Assembly (NCBI RefSeq): GCF_002564105.1
Contig: NZ_PDBX01000001.1
Location: forward strand, 2,418,001 to 2,482,000
DNA length: 64,000 nucleotides
Reading direction: 5' to 3'
From: Collimonas sp. PA-H2
Lineage (GTDB): Bacteria > Pseudomonadota > Gammaproteobacteria > Burkholderiales > Burkholderiaceae_D
Made by a program: the position numbers and the translations under genes. Of the stretch, positions 48,456 to 57,000 are shown piece after piece. The notes under the pieces are model-generated. The model saw only the letters and a list, made by a program, of their open reading frames with translations. It did no database searches and had not been told where the DNA came from. Numbering within the stretch: the first letter of the stretch is position 1; every line of letters starts with the position of its first letter.

Positions 48456-49538
48456 TTACCGGTTGCCGGCGTGTCCGGCGCTGACGCTGTCCGCTTTCGA
48501 CAGGAAGGCATCGGCAAAAAACTGCGCAGCGGGCAAGCCGCAGCCGGCGGCAAAATCGCGCCGCGCTGCCTCCACCACCACCGGCGCGCCACAGGCATAC
48601 ACCTGGTGCCGCGACAGGTCGGGATAGTCCTGCATTACCGCCAGATGGACGAAGCCGCTGCGGCCAGGCCAGCCGCCGCCGGCCTCTGGCTCCGACAATA
48701 CCGGTATGTAGCGGAACCAGGGCAGGGTTTCGGCCCAGTTGCGGCACAAGGCATCCAGATACAGATCGGACTGTTTGCGGCCGCCCCAGTACAGGCACAT
48801 GCTGCGCGTGCTGCCGCTGCGGATCGCGTCTTCCAGCAGCGCCTTGATCGGCGCAAAGCCGGTGCCGCTGGCCAGCAGAATCACCGGCTGGCTGCCGTCG
48901 CGGAGGAAGAAGCTGCCGCACGGACCTTCGATCTGCAAGCGCTCGCCGACTTGCAGGCCAGCGAATACACGGTCGCTGAACAAGCCTCCCGGCAGATGCC
49001 GCACATGCAGTTCCAGCACATCGGCGCCGGCCGGCGTCGCCATCGAGTAGCTGCGGCGCTGGCCGTCGGCCAGCAATATATCGAGGTACTGGCCGGCGAT
49101 ATAGTCCAGCGGCGCGCCGCTGCTGTTGCGCAGCCGGATGATCGCTACGTCCGCGGCCGCCCGTTCGAGCCTCTCGACCACCATATCCCTATGCTGAATG
49201 GCTGCTTCGTGCGGAAGTGTCTTTGTGTCGCTCACTTCAACTTCCACCCGTCCCGTCACGATCCGCACCGGAAAGCTGCGCACCGCTTCGGTCACCGGCA
49301 GGCAGCGCGGGGCGCCGCTCCTGATGTCGAACAGGCCCTGGTGCAGCGGACATTCGATGCAGCCGTCCTCGATGTAGCCATCGGACAGTCGCGCGTTGCC
49401 GTGCGTGCATAAATCCCTCAGCGCAAATAAATCTTCGCCGAGCCGGAATACCGCCACCGGCTGGCCGCCGGCGATCACCGCCAACGCCTCGCCTTCATTG
49501 AAATCGTCGGCCGTGCCGATATCGTGCCAGTCGCTCAT
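48456..49538 (-). CDS. dioxygenase electron-transfer protein: fused Rieske ferredoxin and FNR-type reductase
   Basis: A 360-residue electron-transfer component. The N-terminal 100 residues are a Rieske ferredoxin domain with 2Fe-2S ligands C44, H46, C63 and H66 (LCTHGN and ECPLHQG). The remainder is a ferredoxin-NADP-reductase-type flavoprotein with the FAD motif RSYSMATPAG and the NAD(P) loop LLASGTGFAPIKALLE. It should pass electrons from NADH to the oxygenase in a single polypeptide. AntC uses a plant-type ferredoxin domain and the DBO1 system separate proteins, so this fusion is unusual. Last gene of the alpha-beta-reductase operon, 7 bp after beta. Confidence 0.84.
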   Translation of the reverse strand: MSDWHDIGTADDFNEGEALAVIAGGQPVAVFRLGEDLFALRDLCTHGNARLSDGYIEDGCIECPLHQGLFDIRSGAPRCLPVTEAVRSFPVRIVTGRVEVEVSDTKTLPHEAAIQHRDMVVERLERAAADVAIIRLRNSSGAPLDYIAGQYLDILLADGQRRSYSMATPAGADVLELHVRHLPGGLFSDRVFAGLQVGERLQIEGPCGSFFLRDGSQPVILLASGTGFAPIKALLEDAIRSGSTRSMCLYWGGRKQSDLYLDALCRNWAETLPWFRYIPVLSEPEAGGGWPGRSGFVHLAVMQDYPDLSRHQVYACGAPVVVEAARRDFAAGCGLPAAQFFADAFLSKADSVSAGHAGNR

Positions 49539-49545
49539 GGCTGCC

Positions 49546-50028
49546 TCAGATCGGGGTTGCCAGCAAGGTCGCTACGCGTAGCGTGTCGTATACCACGCGC
49601 TTTTTGGCGTAGCGCCAGCCGGCCGCGGTCCTGACCACGCGGTCGATATAGCGGCCGGCCTGGTACACGGTCGATTCGCCGTCCTGCAGGGTTTGTATCA
49701 CCAGGTAGCTGGATTCGGTCTCGGCGGTATCGGCATCGATGGCTTTGATCATCAAGCCGGAAGTCATGTGGCGGTAGCTATGCGCTTCGTAGATGTTGGC
49801 ATGGCGCAAAGACAGGACGCGATCACGCAACATGCGTTTGCTGTCGCAATAGATGATGCCGACCGGCAGGCCGGCATCGGCATTTTCGCGCGGGATGATT
49901 TCGTAGAGGCAGTCTTCGGTGAAGAATTCCGGCCACTCTTCCAGGCGGTCGTTGTCGAGCGCATGCACATACGCTTCCTGCAGCTGGTGCAGCTCGAACC
50001 ACAATGTCATATCGGTCATATTGGTCAT
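49546..50028 (-). CDS. andAd: ring-hydroxylating dioxygenase beta subunit
   Basis: A 160-residue NTF2-fold small subunit. Family features include LHQLQEAYVHALDNDRLEEW near the start, the FTEDCLYEIIP strand, and the C-terminal GRYIDRVVRTAAGWRYAKKRVVYDT. The length equals AndAd-type subunits. It stabilises the oxygenase alpha-beta hexamer. The gap to alpha is 3 bp, so it is translated with it. The symbol follows the alpha-subunit call. Confidence 0.84.
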   Translation of the reverse strand: MTNMTDMTLWFELHQLQEAYVHALDNDRLEEWPEFFTEDCLYEIIPRENADAGLPVGIIYCDSKRMLRDRVLSLRHANIYEAHSYRHMTSGLMIKAIDADTAETESSYLVIQTLQDGESTVYQAGRYIDRVVRTAAGWRYAKKRVVYDTLRVATLLATPI

Positions 50029-50031
50029 CCC

Positions 50032-51297
50032 TTAAGCCTCTGCAAAACCCATCAGTTTTTGATAGCCGAGCCAGAACCGGCGGATCAGGCCTTCGGTGAT
50101 CAGCGTGTCTTCCTGCTCGGGATTGTCCTTCGCCATTTCCATCACGGAGCAGTCGTCCGGATCGCGCACCGTGCCGCGCTGCACCAGCTCGGTGGCCTCG
50201 GTGTCTTCCATCGAAATGTAGCCGGCCGGACCCACCAGGTTGGCCTGTTTGATGCGCAAGGCGCGCAGTTCCGGGGTATCGTCGGCATAGCCGAAGAAGT
50301 GGAAGATCAGTTCGAAATTTTTCGGTCCTTTCGGTAGCAGCTGGCGCGCTACCAGCGTGTTGTGGATCTGCTGCACCACCAGCTGCGGAAAGATCGGCTG
50401 GATATGATTGGTAGTCATTTCCTCGTATTCCTTGATCTGCCCAAGAACGGAATCGTCTTCCAGCGTGAAGCCCTCATCGAAAGAGCGGATCGCCTGTTGC
50501 TTGTAGGCGTCGGCAGTTTCGACTTCACTCTTGGTGGCGGTGATAATGCTGTGCAAGCCATGCCGCTTGTCCGCCAGCGAACGCGCCTTCATGCCGACCC
50601 GGAAAATATTGAAAGTGGTGTGGAACAGATGCAGCAGGCTGGCGTGATAAGGATCCTTCACATTTTCCAGATACAGCTTCCAGTTGGATTTCGAATACTG
50701 GCGGGTGCAGCCCAGGTAGACGATGGGTTTGTGGAAAATGCGGTCCAGCCAGGGCCGCATTTCGGCGCCGATATAGTCCGCCAGCGGCTCCACGGTTGCG
50801 CTGAAGGTGGCGAACACCAAGCCGCGGTAGCTGTCCACGCGCAGCTGGCGTAAGCCATGGCATTTCGGATCGAAATCCTTGGGCATGCCGCTCATGCCTT
50901 TTTGGCCGCGGCGGAACGGCACTCCCAGCAGGTTGCCGCGGCTGTCGAAACTCCACTGGTGATAAGCGCAGCTGTGCGAGCTGGCGTTGCCGCGCGGCGT
51001 GCGGCACACCATGGCGCCGCGGTGCGCGCACTTGTTGACCCACGCCGCCAGCGCGCCGTCCTCGGTGCGGGTGACCACCACCGGGGTGTCGCCGACGAAA
51101 GTGCTCTTGAAGTCGCCGTTGTTGGGAATCTCCGCTTCCAGCGCGAGGAAGCTCCAGACCGGACCGCGGAAAATCCGTTCCTGTTCCAGGTCGTAGACTT
51201 CTTGCGAACTGAATACCTTGTAAGGGGTGCGCGAGCCGTCGTTGACCGGAAACCGGACCAGCGGGACGTAGCCGGATTGTGCAGTTGTTTCATTCAT
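50032..51297 (-). CDS. andAc: ring-hydroxylating dioxygenase alpha subunit, probable anthranilate 1,2-dioxygenase
   Basis: A 421-residue Rieske non-heme iron oxygenase. Rieske ligands C90, H92, C110 and H113 (KCAHRG and CAYHQW). The mononuclear site is in ENVKDPYHASLLH, with the bridging D215 and iron-binding H218 and H223. ATG 51297 has GGAAGGA upstream; the frame runs open further but that part is not protein-like. Its length, partners and catechol-pathway context fit AndAc, which converts anthranilate to catechol with loss of CO2 and NH3. A salicylate- or halobenzoate-type enzyme is possible. The AraC-type direct repeats upstream probably control it. Confidence 0.78.
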   Translation of the reverse strand: MNETTAQSGYVPLVRFPVNDGSRTPYKVFSSQEVYDLEQERIFRGPVWSFLALEAEIPNNGDFKSTFVGDTPVVVTRTEDGALAAWVNKCAHRGAMVCRTPRGNASSHSCAYHQWSFDSRGNLLGVPFRRGQKGMSGMPKDFDPKCHGLRQLRVDSYRGLVFATFSATVEPLADYIGAEMRPWLDRIFHKPIVYLGCTRQYSKSNWKLYLENVKDPYHASLLHLFHTTFNIFRVGMKARSLADKRHGLHSIITATKSEVETADAYKQQAIRSFDEGFTLEDDSVLGQIKEYEEMTTNHIQPIFPQLVVQQIHNTLVARQLLPKGPKNFELIFHFFGYADDTPELRALRIKQANLVGPAGYISMEDTEATELVQRGTVRDPDDCSVMEMAKDNPEQEDTLITEGLIRRFWLGYQKLMGFAEA

Positions 51298-51376
51298 CAG
51301 AGGTTCCTTCCGTATTTTCACGACACCAATGGTGCTTGTCTCTCTCTCCATGGTAGGCAAGTGCCGGGCCGGAAAA

Positions 51377-51426
51377 TATCCGTTGCTTGCAAGATTACGG
51401 ATTCCCACTATCCGTTTCTTGCAAAG
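51377..51426. promoter_or_regulatory. candidate AraC/XylS-type direct-repeat operator
   Basis: Two direct repeats TATCCGTTGCTTGCAAGA (51377-51394) and TATCCGTTTCTTGCAAAG (51409-51426) match at 15 of 18 bases and start 32 bp apart, about three helical turns. This is the geometry expected for a dimer of an AraC/XylS activator. They lie between the divergent dioxygenase operon and catB. The AraC regulator at 55852-56862 is the obvious candidate protein. Confidence 0.55.
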
Positions 51427-51471
51427 CCTGGCAACTGCTTGTCGTTGCGACATTGCCGGCTTTTGGGCGAT

Positions 51472-51486
51472 ATACCGGAAAGGTAT
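51472..51486. promoter_or_regulatory. candidate CatR binding site upstream of catB
   Basis: ATACC-N5-GGTAT is a perfect inverted repeat and fits the ATAC-N7-GTAT, T-N11-A site of CatR/CbnR-type LysR regulators. It lies 69 bp before the catB start. The rest of the 51298-51554 spacer holds the direct repeats at 51377 and no gene. Confidence 0.6.
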
Positions 51487-51554
51487 GGCGCCTGCCAAAA
51501 ACGGTCTTGGACAACGCCTGCGCCAGCTCCATAAGATATGGCAAACAACTTGAG

Positions 51555-52712
51555 ATGCCGAAGATGAATGCCGTGATTGAAAATATAGAAGTCATGCTGC
51601 TCGACGTGCCGACCATCAGGCCGCACCGCCTGTCGGTCGCCACCATGCACCGCCAGACCCTGGTGCTGCTGCGGCTGGCCAGCAGCGACGGCATCGTCGG
51701 CTGGGGCGAGGCCACCACTATCGGCGGCCTGGCTTATGGCGGCGAGAGCCCGGAAAGTATCAAGATCAATATCGATACCTATATCGCACCCCTGCTGCTC
51801 GGCCGCGACGCCAGCCAGGTCGCCTTGCTGATGGCGCTGGTGGCGAAAAACGTGCAGGGCAACCGTTTCGCCAAATGCGCGCTTGAAACGGCGCTCTGCG
51901 ATGCCCAGGCGCAGCGGCTGGGCGTGCCGCTCAGCGCGTTGTTCGGCGGCCGCGTCCGCGATTCCCTGCCGGTGGCATGGACCCTCGCCAGCGGCGATAC
52001 CGCAAGGGATATCGCGGAAGCCGAAAAGATGCTGGATCTGCGCCGCCACAATATTTTCAAGCTGAAGATCGGCTTGCGCCCGGTGCGCGAAGATGCCGCC
52101 CATGTGGCAGCCATCAAGCGTGCGCTCGGCGAGCGCGCCAGCGTCCGCGTCGATGTCAACCAGGCGTGGAGCGAGACCGATGCGCTATTGGGCATGGCGC
52201 TGCTGCAGGATGCCGGGGTCGACCTGGTGGAGCAGCCGATAGCGGCCAGGAATCACGCAGGCCTGCGCCAGCTGCGGGCAAAGTGCAGCATGCCCTTGAT
52301 GGCGGACGAAGCCTTGCATGGCCCGCTGGACGCGATGGCGCTGGCGCGGCTGCATGCGGTCGACGTCTTCGCGGTCAAGATCACCCAGTCAGGCGGCCTC
52401 ACCGGCGCTCAGCAGGTGGCGGCGATCGCCGCAGCGGCGCATATCGGCCTGTATGGCGGCACCATGCTGGAAGGCGCCATCGGCACCATGGCATCGGCCC
52501 AGCTGTTCGCCGGATTTCCGCAGCTGGCATGGGGCACCGAGCTGTTCGGCCCACTGCTGCTAACCGAAGAAATCCTGCAGGCGCCGCTGGTCTACCAGGA
52601 TTTCTGCCTGCAATTGCCGGCGGCGCCGGGCCTGGGCATCGCGCTCGACGAAGAGCGTCTGGATTTTTTACGGCGCGACAAGAAGGCCGCCGCGGTATTT
52701 GCAATGCAATGA
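51555..52712 (+). CDS. catB: muconate cycloisomerase
   Basis: A 385-residue enolase-superfamily enzyme. Catalytic KLKIG lysine pair near residue 172; metal ligands in RVDVNQAWSE, DLVEQPIA and LMADEALHG; and the acid/base lysine in AVKITQSGG. It converts cis,cis-muconate to muconolactone in the catechol ortho-cleavage pathway. I used ATG 51555; an in-frame ATG at 51564 is possible. The CatR-type site lies 69 bp upstream. It heads the catB-catC-catA-pcaD run on this strand. Confidence 0.9.
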   Translation: MPKMNAVIENIEVMLLDVPTIRPHRLSVATMHRQTLVLLRLASSDGIVGWGEATTIGGLAYGGESPESIKINIDTYIAPLLLGRDASQVALLMALVAKNVQGNRFAKCALETALCDAQAQRLGVPLSALFGGRVRDSLPVAWTLASGDTARDIAEAEKMLDLRRHNIFKLKIGLRPVREDAAHVAAIKRALGERASVRVDVNQAWSETDALLGMALLQDAGVDLVEQPIAARNHAGLRQLRAKCSMPLMADEALHGPLDAMALARLHAVDVFAVKITQSGGLTGAQQVAAIAAAAHIGLYGGTMLEGAIGTMASAQLFAGFPQLAWGTELFGPLLLTEEILQAPLVYQDFCLQLPAAPGLGIALDEERLDFLRRDKKAAAVFAMQ

Positions 52713-52731
52713 TGTGATCACAGGAGAAGAT

Positions 52732-53022
52732 ATGCTATTCAAGGTCAGGATGACTGTCCAGCTGCCGCCGGCCATGCCCAAATCGACAGCCGACGAACTG
52801 AAAAAAACGGAGCGCGAACTGGCGCAGGAACTGCAGCGTTCAGGCAAGTGGCGGCATTTGTGGCGCGTGGTCGGCCAGTATGCAAACATCAGCATCTTCG
52901 ATGTCGACAATTCGACTGAGCTGCATGATCTGCTGACATCCTTGCCCTTGTTTCCATACATGCAGGTAGAAGTGGAAGCGCTGTGCCGCCATCCGTCGGC
53001 GATCCGCGCGGACGACCGCTAA
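52732..53022 (+). CDS. catC: muconolactone delta-isomerase
   Basis: A 96-residue protein of the typical CatC length. Conserved start MLFKVRMTVQLPPAMP, then GKWRHLWRVVGQYANISIFDV, with a decameric ferredoxin-like fold expected. It isomerises muconolactone to 3-oxoadipate enol-lactone. AGGAGA precedes ATG 52732; the frame is open to 52699 but that part is untypical. Sits 19 bp after catB. Confidence 0.93.
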   Translation: MLFKVRMTVQLPPAMPKSTADELKKTERELAQELQRSGKWRHLWRVVGQYANISIFDVDNSTELHDLLTSLPLFPYMQVEVEALCRHPSAIRADDR

Positions 53023-53057
53023 TCTAATAGACTAAGCCCAACCATCGAGGAGACCCC

Positions 53058-53969
53058 ATGGACAAGAACACCATAGACGCCGTATTGAAAAAAATCCAAG
53101 GCACGGAAACTGCTGCCGGCAACCCCCGCACCAAGGTGATCGTGAATCGCATCGTGCAGGATCTGTTTTATGCGATAGAGGATCTGGACGTGCAGCCGGA
53201 AGAATTCTGGGCCGCGGTCAATTACCTGACCGAAGCCGGCCGTTCCGGCGAATACGGCCTGATCGCCGCCGGCCTCGGCTTCGAGCATTTTCTCGATTTG
53301 CGCATGGATGAAGCGGAAGCAAAAGCCGGCATCGTCGGCGGCACGCCGCGCACCATCGAAGGCCCCTTGTATGTGGCCGGTGCGCCGGAGACGCTGGGCG
53401 AGGCCAGGCTCGACCATGACGGCGAACCAGGCGAAGTGCTGTTCATGCAAGGCCAGGTGCTGGCGGACGACGGCAAGCCGCTGGCCGGCGCGCTGGTGGA
53501 GGTGTGGCATGCGAATCACCTGGGCCATTACTCCTATTTTGACAAGAGCCAGCAGGACTTCAATCTGCGCCGCAGCATCCGCACCGACGCCCAGGGCCGC
53601 TATCGTTTCCGCAGCGTGCTGCCGATCGGCTATAGCGTGCCGCCGAACGGCGCCACCGACCAGATCCTCAAGCAACTGGGACGCCACGGAACGCGGCCGG
53701 CGCATATTCATTTCTTTGTGTCCGCCACGGGCCACCGCAAGCTGACCACGCAAATCAACATCGACGGCGATCCCTACCTGTGGGACGACTTCGCCTTCGC
53801 CACCCGCGAAGGCCTGGTGCCGAAACTGGTGCGCGCCACCGATCCGGCGACGCTGGATGCGCATCAGGTGAATGTGCCGTTTGCTTCGATTGATTTCAAT
53901 TTCACTTTGCATGCGGAGCAGCAGGCGTTGCCGCACGCCGATATTGCACGGCCGCGCGCCAGTGCATGA
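53058..53969 (+). CDS. catA: catechol 1,2-dioxygenase
   Basis: A 303-residue intradiol dioxygenase. Iron(III) ligands are Tyr in IEGPLYVAG, Tyr in LGHYSYFDKS, and the two His in RPAHIHFFV, with the N-terminal helical dimerisation domain (residues about 1-105). It opens catechol to cis,cis-muconate. Start is 35 bp after catC with an AGGAGAC site. A hairpin (53997-54017) follows its stop, before pcaD. Confidence 0.93.
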   Translation: MDKNTIDAVLKKIQGTETAAGNPRTKVIVNRIVQDLFYAIEDLDVQPEEFWAAVNYLTEAGRSGEYGLIAAGLGFEHFLDLRMDEAEAKAGIVGGTPRTIEGPLYVAGAPETLGEARLDHDGEPGEVLFMQGQVLADDGKPLAGALVEVWHANHLGHYSYFDKSQQDFNLRRSIRTDAQGRYRFRSVLPIGYSVPPNGATDQILKQLGRHGTRPAHIHFFVSATGHRKLTTQINIDGDPYLWDDFAFATREGLVPKLVRATDPATLDAHQVNVPFASIDFNFTLHAEQQALPHADIARPRASA

Positions 53970-53996
53970 GGACGCGGGGAAGCTGGCGATGGTTGC

Positions 53997-54025
53997 AGCC
54001 GCCTGCGACAGGCGGCTATTCTTTT
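53997..54025 (+). terminator. hairpin between catA and pcaD
   Basis: Perfect 9-bp stem AGCCGCCTG / CAGGCGGCT with a CGA loop, then ATTCTTTT. Possible terminator or attenuator lowering pcaD expression relative to catBCA; pcaD starts 22 bp later. Confidence 0.55.
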
Positions 54026-54047
54026 ACCGTTTGAAAGAAGGCGATTG

Positions 54048-54824
54048 ATGCCGATATTGAAACTGGCTGGGGAAGAGTTTTTCTATTCTCTGGATGGCCC
54101 GGTGGAGGCGCCAGTGCTGGTGCTGTCGAATTCGCTGGGCACTACGATGGCGATGTGGGACGGCCAGGCGGAGGTCTTGCGGCAGCACTACCGCGTCCTG
54201 CGTTACGACACCCGCGGCCATGGCCGTTCGCTGGCGTCTCCCGCATCCTGTACGCTGCAAACGCTGGGGCAGGATGTCCTGCATCTGCTCGATGCATTGA
54301 ATATAGAAAAATTTCATTTCTGCGGCATATCGATGGGCGGCCTGACTGGATTGTGGCTGGCGCTCAATGCCGGCCACCGGCTGGAAAAACTGGTGGTCGC
54401 CGACAGCGCTGCCCGCATAGGCGCTGCCGACGGCTGGCGCGCCCGCGCACAGCTGGTGCAGGGCAGCGGCATGGATGCAGTCGCCGACGGCGCCGCCGGC
54501 CGCTGGTTTACACCCGCTTTCATCGAGCGCGCGCCGGATCAGATGCGGCAATATGTCACTGCCTTGCGCGCCTGCAGTCCGACGGCTTATGCCGCCTGCT
54601 GCCTGGCGCTGGCCGATGCCGACCTGCGCAGCGAGCTTGCCGCGATCAAAGCGCCAACCTTGCTGATCGCCGGCTTGCACGACCCGGTGACAAGCACAGC
54701 CGATGCCCGTTTCATGCAAGACGCCATCAAGGGTGTGCAATATGCGGAGCTGGATGCCTCGCATCTGTCGAACATCGAAGCCAGCGCGGACTTCAACAAG
54801 CTGCTGTTGCAGTTCCTGGCTTGA
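54048..54824 (+). CDS. pcaD: 3-oxoadipate enol-lactonase
   Basis: A 258-residue alpha/beta hydrolase. Nucleophile S95 in CGISMGGLTG, oxyanion region LSNSLGTTMAMWD, acid in LIAGLHDPVT and catalytic histidine in LDASHLSNIE. It hydrolyses the enol-lactone made by CatC to 3-oxoadipate. ATG 54048 follows GAAGG; a TTG just before is less likely. Ends 15 bp from the convergent catR. The 3-oxoadipate goes to PcaIJ/PcaF encoded 4 kb away. Confidence 0.9.
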   Translation: MPILKLAGEEFFYSLDGPVEAPVLVLSNSLGTTMAMWDGQAEVLRQHYRVLRYDTRGHGRSLASPASCTLQTLGQDVLHLLDALNIEKFHFCGISMGGLTGLWLALNAGHRLEKLVVADSAARIGAADGWRARAQLVQGSGMDAVADGAAGRWFTPAFIERAPDQMRQYVTALRACSPTAYAACCLALADADLRSELAAIKAPTLLIAGLHDPVTSTADARFMQDAIKGVQYAELDASHLSNIEASADFNKLLLQFLA

Positions 54825-54838
54825 GTTGAGCGCTGGAT

Positions 54839-55747
54839 TCAGCGCGCCGTGACTGCTGTCAGCGGCGGCACGACGCTTGCCACCAATGCACGGAAATTCT
54901 GCAAGGCCAGCGAATGGTCATTGGCGCGGAAATTCATGATCACCGGTGAAAACACACCCTTGTTCGAGAGCGGACGGTAGACTACATCGATGCGGTGCAA
55001 GCCCTGCACCGATTGCGGCACCAGCGCCACGCCGACGCCGGCCGCCACCAGGCCGATGGCGGTTTGCATTTCATTGGTTTCCTTGACGATGGCCGGTTTC
55101 AAGCCTTTGTCGGCGAAGATCTTCAATACCTGGTCGGCATAGCTGGGGCGCGGCTTGGCCGGATACAGGATGAAGTCTTCCGCGGCCAGCTGGACCAGCG
55201 TGACCTTGGATTTTTTCAGCAGCGGATGACCGACCGGGAAAACCGCAACCAGCGGTTCTTCGATAATGGTCTGGCAGACAATGTCGGGATCGTCGATAAG
55301 CAAGCGGCCGAAGCCGACATCGATGCGTCCCGACTTCAGCGCTTCGGCCTGCTCCATGGTGATCAGCTCCGAGAAACCGACTTCGACGCCGGCATTTTCC
55401 TGGCGAAAGCGTTTGATCAGCTCCGGCAGCACCCCGTACAGGGTGGACGGCACGAAACCGATGCTGAACCAGTCCTGCCGGCCGCTGGCGATGCGCTGGG
55501 TGGCTTCCTGGATTTCGTCCATGCGCGACAGCACTTGCACCGTCTGCTCGTAAAAGAATTTTCCGGCCTTGGTCAGCGCGATCGGACGCGAATCGCGGTT
55601 GAGCAGCTCGACCCCGAGAATCTCCTCCAGCTGACGGATCTGCCGGCTCAGCGGCGGTTGCGCAATATGCAACAACTCGGCCGCGCGGCTGAAATTCAGT
55701 TCGCTGGCGACGGCGTTGAAATACCTGAGATGACGAAGTTCCACCAT
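54839..55747 (-). CDS. catR: LysR-type regulator CatR
   Basis: A 302-residue LysR regulator of the CatR/BenM/ClcR group. The start MVELRHLRYFNAVASELNFS and AAELLHIAQPPLSRQIRQLEE are the hallmark N-terminus. The effector domain would bind muconate. ATG 55747 follows GGGAGG. Unusually it does not face catB but is at the far end of catBCA-pcaD. A candidate CatR site (ATAC-N7-GTAT) is in the catB promoter at 51472. A gctta-N7-taagc dyad (55803-55819) in its own upstream region may serve autoregulation. Confidence 0.88.
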   Translation of the reverse strand: MVELRHLRYFNAVASELNFSRAAELLHIAQPPLSRQIRQLEEILGVELLNRDSRPIALTKAGKFFYEQTVQVLSRMDEIQEATQRIASGRQDWFSIGFVPSTLYGVLPELIKRFRQENAGVEVGFSELITMEQAEALKSGRIDVGFGRLLIDDPDIVCQTIIEEPLVAVFPVGHPLLKKSKVTLVQLAAEDFILYPAKPRPSYADQVLKIFADKGLKPAIVKETNEMQTAIGLVAAGVGVALVPQSVQGLHRIDVVYRPLSNKGVFSPVIMNFRANDHSLALQNFRALVASVVPPLTAVTAR

Positions 55748-55851
55748 ACCTCCCGCGCATACTTCGATGCAGAAACGATATTGTACGTTTTCCACGGCTA
55801 GGCTTACTATGCATAAGCGTGCCAATGTAGGCATATCGATGCGAGGTTGCT

Positions 55852-56862
55852 ATGCATAGCCAGTCAGCGAGCCTGGCGCCCTTATACCGGCGCCGCGTAT
55901 TCCAGTCCAGCGAGAAGGTCGATTGCCACGCCCAGGTCGCGCGCGAGCTGTCCGCCCATGACCTGTACTGGAAAGGCGACGCCGTCGATACCGTCCTGTT
56001 TAAGGCCACCGTCAGGCAACTGCAGGTGTTCATGCTGAAATATGGCGCCGAGGTGGTGGTCAGGCCGAAGCTGTTCGAGGATTTCGTGTTGGTCCACATG
56101 ACGCTGAGCGGCATCGCGGAAATCGAGGCCGACGGGCAAAAAGTACGGATTCCCCAGGGGCGCACCGCGATCATCGCGCCAAAGCGGAATGTGCGGCTGT
56201 GGTGGCAGGCCGGCTCGGAACAACTGATATTGAAGGTGCCGCTGGCCTTGTTTGCGGAAATCGGCGCCTGCCGCGATCGCGGCGCGGCGATGCCGTCGTT
56301 ACTGTTGCTGCAGCCGCGGCTGGCAGCTCACTGGGAGCTCCTGATGCAATCCCTGCTAGGGGTGCTGGAGCTGTCCGAAACTAGCGGCAGCCATGCCTTA
56401 TGGATCGATCATTTCGAACGCGGCGCCGCGCAGTTCCTCTGGTCGCAGCAAGCGGCAACCCCGGCCGCGGCAATGCTTGAGCGTGCGGCAGAGAGCTCCG
56501 GTGTGGCGGCATGCGGTTCCGGTAAATTCAATCGCCTGGAGGCGCTGGAACAATACATCCAGGAACGCTTGTGCGCGCCGCTGACGCTGGCCGACCTGGC
56601 GCGCGCCGCCGGAGTCAGCGTGCGCGGGCTGAACGCCCTGTGCCATCAGCATCACGGCGTCGCTCCCATGGACCTGCTGCGCAACACCCGCCTGGATGCG
56701 GCGCGCCAGCGCCTGCTGGCGCAAGCGGAGGCCAATATCACCGACACCGCGTTTGCCTTCGGCTTTGCCCATCTGGGCCGCTTCTCGGCGTACTATCGGC
56801 AGCGTTTCGGCGAGCTGCCCAAGCAGACCCGCGCCGCGCGCCACTACTCCATTGAAGCATAG
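55852..56862 (+). CDS. AraC/XylS-family regulator (AndR/BenR-like)
   Basis: A 336-residue regulator. The N-terminal half is the AraC-binding-like cupin domain seen in XylS/BenR. The C-terminal AraC domain has the two HTHs (LTLADLARAAGVSVRGLNALC, and ANITDTAFAFGFAHLGRFSAYY). Likely activates the dioxygenase operon with anthranilate or its product as effector; the tandem TATCCGTT repeats at 51377 are its likely target. Divergent from catR, 104 bp apart. Effector identity is inference. Confidence 0.84.
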   Translation: MHSQSASLAPLYRRRVFQSSEKVDCHAQVARELSAHDLYWKGDAVDTVLFKATVRQLQVFMLKYGAEVVVRPKLFEDFVLVHMTLSGIAEIEADGQKVRIPQGRTAIIAPKRNVRLWWQAGSEQLILKVPLALFAEIGACRDRGAAMPSLLLLQPRLAAHWELLMQSLLGVLELSETSGSHALWIDHFERGAAQFLWSQQAATPAAAMLERAAESSGVAACGSGKFNRLEALEQYIQERLCAPLTLADLARAAGVSVRGLNALCHQHHGVAPMDLLRNTRLDAARQRLLAQAEANITDTAFAFGFAHLGRFSAYYRQRFGELPKQTRAARHYSIEA

Positions 56863-57000
56863 AAATTGGATGTATATAATGCTTGATCTAAGGAGCGCAC
56901 ACAGGATGATATTGGCGACCTACGAACGCAGCAAGCTGGAGGCGGCAATTCGCAGGCGCTGCGGTAACCCAGTTTGACCGCGCGAAATACACACCTCAAA

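Noticed and set aside
56863..57000. Small frame between the AraC and GFA genes (MILATYERSK...)
   Set aside because: Only about 23 codons with no conserved-looking content; more likely spacer.
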